This document shows, piece by piece, positions 1 to 12,000 of a stretch of 64,000 bases of DNA (position 1 is its first letter; every line of letters starts with the position of its first letter). The stretch comes from Lagopus muta (Eukaryota; Chordata; Aves; Galliformes; Phasianidae). The notes below the pieces were generated by a model, which saw only the letters and a program-made list of their open reading frames with translations, was not told where the DNA came from and ran no database searches. The stretch is taken from NCBI RefSeq assembly GCF_023343835.1, contig NC_064437.1:48930972-48994971 (forward strand), read 5' to 3'. Position numbers and translations under genes: made by a program.

Positions 1-3000
1 TCTGTTCCATAACCAGCTTTTCTGGCAACATGCATCCTGCTGAGAATTTCCAAGCTAATTTGTTTTAATAGCCAGTTTATGTTCCTGTGCCAACTTTGTC
101 TTTTAAGTTTAAATGCCATTTACTTCTTGACTCCAAATATCTAGTCTCTCAGCCTTCACTTTATTGAACTAAAGAAGCAGAGTTCTGTTAGTCTCTTACA
201 AAGAAATGTTTCCCTTCCCTATCCACTTTCCTATTGAGTTAGTAACTTTCTGTGCTCTGGTTCCAGTTTCAATTTTGGTTTTATTGTGACGTTCTTGTTG
301 CTGTTGTTGCTCTCTAACGTTCTGTGAAATAGCCAGTGTACACCCCAGGTGATTAGAAATACCTTGCATGTGTATCCCAGAATAATGTTGACCTTTTTAA
401 TTATATTTTGAGATTGATGGTTCATATTTAGGCAGAATAGAATGTTTTCCTTCCTTTGTCATTTGTGGTTCATTTCCTAGTTTATCCAAGAAATTCCCCA
501 AGTGCATGACTATCTTACTAAATTCTGCTCCACTTTTGTTTCTTGTTCCTCAGTCTTTCCTTCATGGTACTTCAATCATACAGTGACTTCATAAAGTCAC
601 AAGCAATGTGTACTTGTTTCTTTCTTTTCGACATTAGTTGTGCAAACTTTACACAATACTGTTTCCTAGATGGGTCACTGAAAGACTAGTAACCTCCCGT
701 TATGTCAGTAAGTTCTCATATATGAGTAACTCCTCTCTTTAGAGTTCCTTATGTCCTCTGTTTTAACTAATACTCTTCTTGTCATAACCTAATGATCATC
801 TGGATTAAATTTTTCAGATCTCCTTCTGACTGCAAATTTGATTTAATGACATTACTTGCATGACAAAATGTGACATGTGGTTATATTGAGACAGACAGTT
901 GTTCCATTTTCCCATTAATTTCTGACTCATGTTCTTCTGTTTGTCATCACGAGCCTAGCTCAGACCAGTTATTTGTTTCTCTCCTTTCTTTCTACCACTA
1001 GTCCACATAGGTGAAGGTTAAAAGACATCCATAGCTGTTCATTAGCAGATTTTTATTTCCTGACCCTACTTATTCATGCTTAACCTCTTTTCTGAGGCAT
1101 GGATTAAACATTCATTCTATTTCCTTCTCAATGTATGTTAAGAATGTATGTCTATTAGTCATATCACAGACTGATCTATTTTTACCAGTTGCATATTGTG
1201 GCATTGTGTTCCCTAAATTATTTTTCTGATAGCATCCACTAGAGAGAAAAAACATATTTTAACAGGGAGTAATGTACACTCCATGCAGTACACTCTGAGA
1301 AGCATGAAACATCCTCTAAGATATGAACATTAAGCTTCCAGTTATGTACTGAAATGCTAATGAGAATTGCAACTCTGGGAGATGGATTTTTTTAATTTCT
1401 GGACACTTTGCTAGCACTCAGCTAGGAACATTTTAACAAAGGGGATGAGCATTTTGGCAGACTCCTGGTTGACATCAGCTCCTGAAACACAAACATGTAT
1501 TTATCCACAAAATAAGCAAGTACTTCCATCTACTTCTGAAAGAGCATTGGAGTCAGAGGCTTTGCGGCCCCTGAGAAGCTCTGAGGTGCAGAGATTAAAT
1601 GTATCAATTTACTTAAATCCTCTGAATTAAAAAAGTTATATTGCGACTGTTTGAGAAAAGAACCTTCCAAAAGTTAATAGTATTATTCTTTGGGGTTGTT
1701 TGTTTTAATAGAAAGCATTACTGATGGGCGTATTTTTTAAGATAGATGCTGCAGAATAGGCATCTTAGCCACATAGACTCTGTGAAAGAAAAAAAGTCGT
1801 ATGATGAAACTTGTATGTTATTTTTTTAAACTTCTTTAAGAAAAAGAAAGCTAAGCATGATTTAAATTACTGCTATAACTATCTGTGCGTGAAGTTTGTG
1901 TATGCAATTAATGTGAGCTCCAAATCAAGAGATAATTTATACAAAGCACACAGGAAGAATGGGACATTGAAATTTAAAATGAAGTCTGAATACCACCACA
2001 GATTTCCAGGCATAAACCTTGACTTATTGCATGCTGGAGTTACAGGACCTTGCTGCTTTGTAGGCAGAAGTGAAAATAAGGTGGCTGCCTCTGCCATCAA
2101 AATGACATTCCATTTTTGAAGATTGTGCTGCTCAGGAAACAAGTTCAGAAGTATAGAATTTTTTGAAGTTGCTTATAATTGCACTGCAGAAGTTTAAGAA
2201 ATCGATTATAAAAATGTGGTTTGGGTAAATGCAAAACACAAGATTTTTCTACTGAAATTATGGATGTGTCATGAAAAACTGTAAAGGAAAACAATTATGT
2301 CACTTTCCTGATATGTGAACTTCTTGTTTGAGAAAGCTGGCTAGGATTAATTGTAGAATACTATCCCTAAATAAAAAGCAAAAGAATCGTTGCTTAATTT
2401 GAAACTAGGCAGAACACACTGCCAAAAAGTACTCCAGAGAAAATACAGAGGAATTCAGATATAGTGATGATGGAAGCCTCTGTGAGAAGATAAAGAAGCA
2501 TTGTATGTGGCAGCTCTGATCCCTTTCTAGCTCTTTACACTCACACAAACATTGGTATTTTATACATAGGGTTTCTACTTTTCCTCAGGAGATGTGCCCT
2601 TTTGTGAGGAAGTATCAAATTTTACTTCATCTTTCATGTAGCAAAGCTCATCTGCTGCAAAGGCCAGTTGCTTGAAGGCTTGTATGATCAGGGGAAACAT
2701 ATCTTTCTTCTGCAACTATCGATGTAGTAAAGGGAAGAGCTTTCAGAATTTCTGATGCTTTCTGTGTGACCTTTTCTCATTTTACACTGAGCAGAGTCAG
2801 GTGATGCTTTATACAAAACAGGAAAACTATCCATTGGACTCTATCCTCCCCCGTTGGAGGTGGAACAGTGGTGAATGGTTGGAGGAAAGAAGTCATTTAC
2901 CTCTCATGTGGAAAGGAAAAGCCTTGTTCAGGGCTCCCACGCACTTGTGGAAGTTTGTTCTGTCTTTAACTGCTGCTGAATCAGCCCCAACATGAGGTTT

Positions 3001-4379
3001 GTCCTAGTAGTGGATTCTGTGCCAAGACAGGAGACTCCTCCACCACTTGAGAGCAGGCTTCTGTGCCAGTGCAGCACTGACCTCCTAGACTTCAGATTCC
3101 TGCTTTAAGTGAAGAATCACTGTCTTTCTGCCTTTCCAATATAGCATGAGTTTAGTCCTACTTCTACTTGAGAAGGGAAACTACTTATAGAAAGGGAAGG
3201 AGAGTGGGTCAAACCTTGAGGATTCCTTTACGTATCTCTTTCCTATCAGCAACCAGCTCACTTAGTTGCCCCCATTCCAGTGTTTTAACTGTTTCTTTGG
3301 TACCTTCCATCTGCTTGTCTCACCACAGTCACAGAAGTGTAGCACTATAACTTAAATCCCTTTTTGAAAAACCCTATTCTGAAAGTATTAGCTAGATTTG
3401 GACTTTGTTATCTGCCATATTTCTTAGCAAAATACATTCGTGGCACTGTCAGGAGTAAGGAGCTACCAGTTTAGCAGCTAGAAATCTGTACGTGCCAGGG
3501 CTGTCCCCACAGTCTGTGCTGGAACAGCAGCAGACCAACAGTCACGGAGGCTGCATGCTCGCTGGAAAACCCCAGCTCCTTCATTAGAGATGCTCACATG
3601 AGGGGTTGTTCCTGGACACTACTGCACCCTACCTGGATTTAGCATTATTAGCGTTACATAGGTTCCTCCTAATACTCCTTTTTCCATGGACACTAATAGG
3701 CAGAATCTACAACCCAGCCTTTAGGGCTATGAGGACTTTTTCCTCAGCCCCTGCTGATATGTAGGGGACTACAGAGGCCTGCCATCAGGTTAGCTGCCTT
3801 CTCATCTTGGATTTGCGTGACCAGAGTCAGGTGGGGTGGCTTCTATTTGCCCTACCATTTGTTCTGTGAAGTGATATTACTGTCAAAGCTTGCTTTATTT
3901 TGGTTTCTATTAAGTAGTAAGAAGAGCAGATGAGCCAGGAAGAAGCAAAGCTCTTTGTTTAAATGAAAATAATTAGGAGCTGGCTAGAAAGTTCACCAAA
4001 AGGAACCAGCTGTTTTCAGTTGAATGGCTGTATCTGCAAGTTTCTCAAGTCAGAGGCTCCTTCTCTTGCAGTGCTTCTGCAGTGACTGAACTTGAACTGA
4101 ACTTTTGCCTCTGCCATCTCCTGTCCAAGGCAGAAATCCCAAATCCAACTCTTATCACTATTGAATGAGAGAGATTTCCTCACCCTACTCATCCCCACTG
4201 TGCCCTGAAGTTCTGATCCAGAATCGTGTCCATTTTACAGCTTCAGAACATAACCTTAGCCAAGACACATTAGATTTTGGAAGCATAAGGCCTGAGCAGA
4301 GGGTTGTTTTCAATAACAAGAGATCTGGGAGTTCTAGTCGTCTTTGCCTCAACTTTGTTTGCAGTTGTACGAACGCAGT
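1..4379. other. Non-coding flank, probably intron of the CpG-island gene
   Basis: AT-rich single-copy DNA with no convincing exon on either strand. The open frames here are under about 105 codons, lack protein-like composition and lack flanking splice sites I would trust. If the minus-strand signal-peptide exon at 4,666-4,720 is real, this stretch is the first part of its intron 1. No repeat family was recognised. Confidence 0.5.
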
Positions 4380-5000
4380 CCCGCCTGACAAAGGAGGCGG
4401 TGGAGAAAGCTTTTCCAGCAGCTGCTGTACAGGCGTGGGGTTTCGCTCTGAACCCACGGCTGCGGGCGCTGCTGCCGCGGCGATGCGGGAGCAGCGCACG
4501 GGGGCGGCGGGTCCCGTCCTTTCCCTCTGTGTCGAGGCGCCCGCCGTGCCGTGCCGGGCTCCTGCCTGCTCCCCTAGACCGGGCGCTGCCCAGACCCTTC
4601 CCGGACCCCGCGGCGCCGGGGTCCCGCAGCAGCCGGAGGGAGGGGCTGCTGGCGCTGCCGCTTACCTGGGGCCGGGGCCGAGGCCAGCAGGGCGGCCAGC
4701 GCCGTGGCCAGGAGACGCATGGCCCGCGGGGCGCCGTGTCCTGTCCCTTTCCTCTCCGCCGAGCTGGCTGCCTCCTCTCCTCCCCGGCCTTTCGCCTCCT
4801 CCCCGGCCGATCTTTCCTTCTCCCCTTGTCTTTCATCTCCTCCCCTTTCTCCTCCTTTTTTTCCGCTTTCTCCCTACCCTCCCTACTTGTTCGCTCTTCC
4901 CACCGTCCGGCCCCCTCCGGAACTCCCCTCCTCTTTTCCTCTTCTTCTTCCCTTTTCCTTCCTACATGCCGAGCCCGCTGGGATGGCAGAGTATTAGTTG
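4380..5000. promoter_or_regulatory. CpG island promoter region
   Basis: GC content rises abruptly from AT-rich flanks. CpG dinucleotides are dense between about 4,380 and 4,740 and remain frequent to about 4,930, while they are rare almost everywhere else in the window. The right half (about 4,740-4,975) is strongly strand-biased: pyrimidine-rich on the plus strand, so purine-rich when read as the 5' untranslated region of the minus-strand gene. There is no clear TATA box, as is usual for CpG-island promoters. The island spans the start codon at 4,720 and the donor at 4,665. The transcription start probably lies within about 300 bp to the right of 4,720. Confidence 0.7.
4666..4720 (-). CDS. 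First coding exon: signal peptide of unidentified secreted or membrane protein
   Basis: On the minus strand an ATG at 4,720 has G at -3 and opens 18 codons reading MRLLATALAALLASAPAP, followed by a single G and the strong donor GTAAGC. This is a typical signal peptide: an Arg near the N-terminus, a hydrophobic Leu/Ala core and small residues near the likely cleavage site. The exon ends in phase 1, as is common for signal exons of immunoglobulin-superfamily, class II cytokine receptor and C-type lectin genes. It lies in the CpG island with a purine-rich 5' untranslated region to its right, so promoter and exon agree. The remaining exons must lie to the left. None was recognised in the 4.6 kb available, so intron 1 probably runs out of the window. 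I do not recognise the gene. Confidence 0.6.
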
Positions 5001-8000
5001 GGGCTGCGCTGTCTGCAGGCTTGGCAGTCCCTCCAAGCACGCACAACCTGCCCAAAGGACGTGGATCTGTGCAGACAGCAAGTGGGATGCTCCCCTTTCC
5101 ATGCACAGAAAGCTTTTTTGTGAACAAGTGAGAGAACTTGTCATGGGACAGGGACAGCATCCTCCACTTTCCTGGAGGTGTCTGAAATTTTGCAGGCTCT
5201 GATTCCCATTCCTCATGCCCACTAATCTGCTGGAGCAGAACTGTTGTTTCCGGGAGGTTCCAATTAACAGCCAACCCCTAATTCAGGGGCTTTGCTGGTG
5301 GCAGCCTGGGGATGAGAAATAGCCTTCAACAGGTATGGGTGGGGATGGATGCTAGAGGCTGTTTGCACACCTGCGCTACGACATCACAACTGGTGCTCTG
5401 GTGATGCAGCAGCTTGAGATGCATCACTCCAAGAGTACCATGCTTATTTTGCCAAATGGTGCAACGTTCTAGGCAATAAGGAACCATTCAACCTAATACC
5501 TTTGTGAAGATACTCCAAAGGCGCTGACCAAATGCGTTTCTGGGCTCCTATACACAGCTATCACCACCTATAGCTGCTTGGTAGCTCTGTTCCAGGCCAT
5601 ATAGTGATAACTCTGGTAGAAAGGGATGTTTTCTTGCCTCAGCCTGTGTGCAGTCTAATAATCCATCCTGTACCTCAGTGAGGATGGCATTCACAGTGAA
5701 TGAGGCTTTGGTGATACTGTAGTCTCGTAAAGACCTGAAATCAACAAGAAAAATGTTTGCTAAAGGTTGCTGGTCACCATCTTAACTGGTATTGGAGGGC
5801 AGGAGTTAACTGTTTTTGCTGGAAAGGTCTGTCCAGAATTTGTCCCAAAGAAGACAGAAAGTGAGGGCTGCTGTTCTGCATCATTTGGAGGAGCTGTTTT
5901 GGTACATTTGACACTGTTTTCCAGCTGCTTTCTGTGTGAGGAAGGCTTGAGTTGTACTGAGGGGCTGTAAACTTAAGAGTTTTGTGTCTCTTAATGGGGA
6001 GACTGAAATGGCACTGGTGGGCAGGGGAGCAGCTGAACTGCTAAATCATTGTGCTGTGGCTGAAGATGGAGCATGATTACCACTTCCTTAATTATCCTAA
6101 TCAGCACTTTCATTCTGTGATGGCTTCTGCATGGCATAAGGTGTACAACTCTGTTAGGGATGCTGGTACTTGGCAGCCTCCCCCTGCCATTCCCCTTTGT
6201 CTCTTTTGATGATTATCATTTGAAAGCCCACAAATCTCCAGAGATAGGGACTTAATTCTTCTATCAACAGCCATGATGGATCATATCTGGTTTTAGTATT
6301 CATCTTGTGTGAATTGTGGATGATACAAACATATTGGCAGTCCTACTTGCATGGATAGAGCAATTAATAAGAATTTAGTTGCTCCACCCCTCTCCTAGGA
6401 ATCCCTGAGGCAGAATAGTACATCTCCTCTTATGCTCACAGAAAAATCAGCACATGCTTCATCTGATCTTTATGAGGCTGAACATTTCCTTTAATAGATG
6501 TGGAAGGAGGGAACTGTAGGTTCAAATCTACTTCTTTAACTCAGAAAAGGAAAATCCTATCAAAGAGAGAAACTAATTCAAAAAGAAGTGAGCAAATTCA
6601 CAAAAAGCTGCACCAGCAGTTACTTATTTTGATAGTCCTAATGGAAGATCTAGTTGTGGACATCCCTGGAATGCTGACTGAAAGGTGAATTAGGGATGAC
6701 TGATTTTCCATGCTCTTTACCAAAGCATTTGCTGTATGCCCTTGTTGCAAGAAAACTACTGGCTTGAATGGGCTTTCTAGCACTTCTTATATTGTTCTGC
6801 TTGTCATACTTCACCCCACATCATAAATTCCTTCAGTCTACAAATCTTTTAAGGGTGTATACAAAATACTGATGTAAAGACACCAACAAGGTATACCTAA
6901 GCTCTCCTATGGATACCTGAGCCTAGGTAGCCTAAAAGTGCACTGTGAGAATCAGCCTCAATTCTGCAACCACCCATTATCAGTGGCGCTAGATTCTTCT
7001 AATTGCATCAAGAACCCTAATGAGCTGAGAGATGAGCTGCATCAGTGGGTGAGAAGACTTACTGTAATGAGTTTGCCTGTGGTTCAACATAGGCAGAAGT
7101 CAGAGGCCCACCTAGGCTTCTCCAGTCTTATGTGCCTGCGAGCTCACTGAAATGTGTTCCCTCTATTTTGCAGCTTGCATTCTCTGGATGTGTGTTGTGG
7201 TATTTCTGTATTGAGTAGAGCATTTAGTTGGTTTCTCCTCCTCTGAAACACTTTTGTTAATATAACAGCATGAGAAGTGCTCCTTATTCTTAAAGAGCTG
7301 TTTCTTTTAAATTTCTGAAAGCAGTTATAGAAGTGGTTCAAGTTGAAACTCTTTTCTACTTGTCATGACTTAAACAAACATAGGTAATGCTGACATTGTA
7401 TGTCTTTTACCAAGAGTGAGCTTTGGTCAGCTGGAAGCAGGACCTGTGAGCCTCTCTCTTGCCACTGATCTGCATTTCAGATGCATCTGTTGGGCAGTAT
7501 AGCACTTTACATACTTAATAAGCCTATTACCATTGTTTTTGGATGTACTTCTGGGCAAGACAGCACTAGTCATGCTGGCAAATAATGAGGAAACACAGAC
7601 CATTGCCCCCACCATCTTCTCAGATTTGCTGCTGACTTCTGGGATGCTTTGTCTCAAGTTGGCCCCAGCTCTGAGCTGCAGTTGGGTGATCTGGGAACTT
7701 CTTCTGACTGGATTGGAAGGGGCTGTGAAGGGACTGTAAATACTTTGGCAGCTTGGATGAAAGGCTGCAACTGTATGGTTTGCATTATTTCACTGCTAAA
7801 GTCTTTCACTCCTTCAACCCATTATGCTGCATTGTAAAACTTACTCTTCTGCTTTTATAAAATGTTTTCTCCAGATTGTCCGTGCTGCTGACCTGATAGG
7901 GTCACAATCTGTGCACCAGAGATCTCAGAGGCCTCAGGAGAGTGCAGTGTAATTCCTGCAGGGCTGTGTCAGCCCATGCACCTTCCCAGCTCTGCTGGAC

Positions 8001-8849
8001 ATGTGCTGACACAGGCAAGCAGGGCCTCTGCCCCACAGGATACTGCTTCCTCAGCAATGCAACCCAGTTTCCTGTCAGGACAGGCCTGCTGGGAGGAGGA
8101 AAGTGCCTGCTCAGCACTCTGGAGCAGCTGATGCAGGTCAGGGCTCCTCTTCTCATGGAGCCTAGAGCCCTCTGCCAATGGAGCAGAGTTGGTGGGGGCT
8201 CATGCTTGAGGTGAGCTCTGCTGGGCAAGTTGCTCCTCCATGCATAGCCACAGTCAGGGGACGTAGCCACAGCCTCCTGCTTTCTACCATCCCATAGGTT
8301 TTGCAAACATGCCCATTCTCTGCCTCCCACACCTCATGCATAATGCTCCCTGACTGCCCAAACCTTCCAGTGAAGGCAGTTACAGCCAGGTCTTAAGAAT
8401 CTAGCAGCAGGTAAGTCCATGGCCCAGGGAATCCTAATTACAAATGAATGTTTAGTGATTAGAGATGGAGAAAATCCAGACCTGTTCAGTGTTGCCAAGT
8501 ATGGAGGGAACTTGGATCTGAATCCAGATTTTCCCATCCCTTTAATGGGCAAAATTAACTTTAGATTTTAACAGTCCAAAGCTGTAGAATAACTTTGCCT
8601 GGGATTAAAAATTCTACCCTGGTACTTTTCCCTGGCTACGTTGTAGGCTGGTGTTTGGGAAATACAGTTTTGGTTCGCAGCTGTTGGTGTTAATGGACAA
8701 TACAGACACTGCATAAGGACTTTAACTTCCCCCTTCTCTTTTGGATTTATGAATGCTGCTGATGTACCTGGGTAGGATCTGATAGTTTTGTGGGATGTTT
8801 CCTGGATAAATGAAATCCTATTCGGAGAACTGATGCTGCAACAAGTTAC
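5001..8849. other. Non-coding, no feature recognised
   Basis: Unique-looking DNA to the right of the CpG island, upstream of the minus-strand gene. A modestly GC-rich patch at 7,900-8,340 is open on both strands for 90-140 codons, but it has no protein family resemblance and no splice context. I see no repeats or RNA genes. Confidence 0.5.
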
Positions 8850-9000
8850 TCAAAGCCCCATCCAGCCAAGCATTCAAGGCCAGGGTGAACGAGCTTTGAT
8901 CAACCTGGTCTGTTGGGAGACCAAAGTTCCAACCTGGGTGGTTGGAACTAGATGATCTTAAAGGTCCCTTCCAACCCACACCAATTCTATGATTTTATGA
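8850..9000 (+). mobile_element. CR1 LINE 3' fragment
   Basis: A severely 5'-truncated CR1 copy in plus orientation. It contains the CR1 3' untranslated signature: a gttggaactagatgatctt segment, then a cccttccaaccca block, and it ends in the ATTCTATGATT-type short tandem 3' terminus. The upstream part (about 8,850-8,935) matches the conserved segment just before it but is diverged, with the usual Cys/Pro-rich CR1 spacing altered. CR1 is the dominant avian retrotransposon and typically leaves short 3' pieces like this. Confidence 0.9.
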
Positions 9001-12000
9001 TTTTTCCATTTTATCTGTCTTTAAATGAGAGCACATTATTGAGTCTGGGAAACTTGCTTCTGCTACTACTTTTATGATTGATTGCATTTGGGTTTGCATA
9101 AGAAGAGAGGATATTTATTATGGGTTTTTCAGGTCTTGTTTTAAGTTTGATCATAACAATTTGAAGGGCACTGCTAAACCTGCAAAAATGAGATTTGTGG
9201 ATGTTTCACAAGTGCTAAGAGCTTCCGTCATATGAGACAGCCTCTGTATTTTCTACTTCTTCACAGGTAAGCAAGTTGCTGAAATCTGATTTAGTCTTAT
9301 TGTGTCTTACTATGCATCATCATGTGCAAAGGCATAATCTTGGCTTCATATAGCAGTAGACAGCAGTGTCATTAAGGCTCCCTAAGAAAATCTATTGCAG
9401 TTCCATCTCTGTACTCTAAATATATGAAAATGCAGATGTTAGCTGTCCTTGTTTCTGGCAGTAGGTGAGCACATGTCATGCTAAGATAGATTTCAGAGCC
9501 TCTTCAGTACATTAATAGGTTTTGGCTACGCACTCATTAGGCACGTGTCCCAGCTAAAACATTCTTCCTGCTTTTCTCCAAGCTGCCCACTGGGAGCCTG
9601 CTCATCCCAGTTTGCCTGGCTTCAAGAGATGCAGACTCCAGAGCTGCATGGTGAGAGTTTTGGTTCATCTGCCTCTCCAGTAAGTGACATGACTGAGTCT
9701 GGTGGAGTGTGACCTGGTATGTCGGTGATATCTGCTGCCTCGTGGGATTTGCTCTGTGCCTTCTGCACACCTGTGCTAGCAACATTGGATCTTTACTCTG
9801 AGAGATGTCTTGTGACCTCTTTATCACATGGAAGGGGGTAAGAAGGGCTCTCACAGTACAGAGCAGTGATCCACCCAGCTCAGTGCCCTCTTTCTGACTC
9901 TGGCTGTCAGCAAATGCTTGGAGAAGAGTAGCATGGTCAGAACAGACACACAGGAGACTTTCCCAGCTTCAAATGATTTGCAGCACTTACTTTCTTGGCA
10001 AGATGTTGTGTCAACATCAAGAAAGATAAGGTGTGCCAGTGTACTCCTCCTCCCTGACCAGGGTCATGCTGGATGTGGCCTTGGTAGCAGTAAAGCACAA
10101 TGCTTGTGGAGGGAAAGCTTTCTGAGATTAAAATAGATCTTAGAAGAGGCACTGAGCCCACATGGAGACTCTCAAACAGCCACTGCTCTCAACTGGTGCT
10201 ACACAGCTTGCATGGCAAATCACACCAACAAAAGCAGTGAACTCATATCAGAACATACAGTGTTCATGTCTAGCATTTGTCTGGTTATATCTGGATTTAT
10301 TATCCATTATCCAAACATTCCACATCCTCTGCAACAAATTTGCCATATTATTAAATTTAACCAGGATGAATCTTAAGAATAAAGGTCTCCACATCAGTTC
10401 TGTAGCCTGATAGCTGCTGCTCAGGCCAGAAATACCACAATAAGTGCTCCCTTGGCCTGCTCCTGGCATTTCTGATCTGTCCTTATCCCTCCACTTGCAG
10501 AGGATGGAAGTTGGAGTTGGTGTCCAGAAGGGAAATGAATGACTGTGGAATGCTGGTTTTACATAAGGTGAATAATGAAGAGGTAGATGAGATAAAAACC
10601 TAAATGGCTCAAGTATTGCTTCTAACTGATACCACACTTTTTTCCCTATGTTTTAGTTACTATTCTTCCTACCTAAAAACCTATGATACGTTGAGAATCT
10701 GCCTCTTCCAAGAAGTCTGGAAAATTGGCTGTGAAACTCATACTCTAACAAATGGAACCAACCACTGTGACTTTAGAAACTGCTACCTCAGTTTTGGAAA
10801 GACCTGAAGCTCACAGCTAGAAAAAAAAAATGCATTATTCAAGGAAGATCACAGCTCTAGTGAACATGGCCTGTGAGGAAATGCTGCAGAGATGGATTTC
10901 TCAGTGGAGACTGGGAGGTATAATAAATCTTTGGGTATTTTGGGGCTCTTGCAATAAGAGGGAGTAAACAACCCTTCACGTCCACTGACAGTAAAATGAG
11001 AAAATATGGATCTAAATTGCAGGAAGGAACATTAGATAGCAGAAAATGTTTTCTAACCACGAGCGTAGGGGCCCCCTTCTTATGGGAGATTTTAGATGTA
11101 GATTATGCAAACATCTGTCAGAAATAGTTTAAGGTTGGCCAAGCAGCTCTTCAGAAGGATGTTGAACTAAATGAGATCTAGAGAGCTTTATTAGCCTCTT
11201 CTTCTTTGATATCATCTCACTTTCTCTATATGTTTTCTCCCTTATAATACTGAATCCTTGAACATACAATAGAAAAGGCACTTCAGCTCTTCACATCCCA
11301 AGGAATAACAAGGTACCTTTCCCCATTCAGACACAGATAGCACCTTGCTCCTTATCTCCATTTTCTACCATCTCCTCCTAGACTCTCCTGTGTTTCTGCT
11401 TTTATTAGATTTGGATAATAAATCATGTATTTCTGTTTTGCATTTTTTAAAACATTCCAGCCTGGAAGCAAAGTACCCACACACGTACCCACAGCATGGT
11501 TTGTTGTCAGAAAAGCAGGGAATCCTTCTCTAACCTCAGGAATGTCCCTGGAAGATGTGCTTGCCTTTTGCTCTCTCATCAGGAATGATGTTGCTACACT
11601 TTGGCAGCTGCTAACTTCAAAACAAATTCTCTGTACTTTAAATCAGAAGAAAAACCATACTGTCTCTTAAAGAAATCTCTCAGTAAAGATCTTTATCAGG
11701 GATAGCTCAAGACCATACAAATTTTGCATGCTGTCTGCAGTTGAGTAGTGGCCAAATTTGGGCTTCTGAGCTTCAGGAGGAATTACAGAGGAGGCACGTG
11801 GTTATGTTTTCCATTGAGCAGTGAAATACTGAAGGAATCCCATCCAGCTATTCAGAAGGCACATGAACTGCTGAAAAAATTACCTTGCTTGTGTTTCTAC
11901 AGTGATTGCTTTGAAGAATTTTTGGCACAGCTTTGAATAAACAAAACAATTGACTTTTATGCCCTTCAAATATTGAATGTTTTAAGGTATAGTCTTTTGT

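Noticed and set aside
4165-5274. Large open frames on both strands (up to 345 codons) across the CpG island
   Set aside because: Frames overlap in several phases on both strands and are rich in Pro, Arg, Ser, Ala and Gly, as expected from GC-rich DNA lacking stop codons. Only the 55-bp signal exon has start and splice context.
7902-8330. Minus-strand frame of 142 codons with overlapping plus-strand frame
   Set aside because: Modestly GC-rich patch. No domain, no splice sites, and both strands are open, so it is likely chance.
11126-11180. Possible CR1 relic (gttgaactaaatgagatctagag)
   Set aside because: Only about 20 bases resemble CR1 and no 3' terminal motif follows. Not distinguishable from chance.
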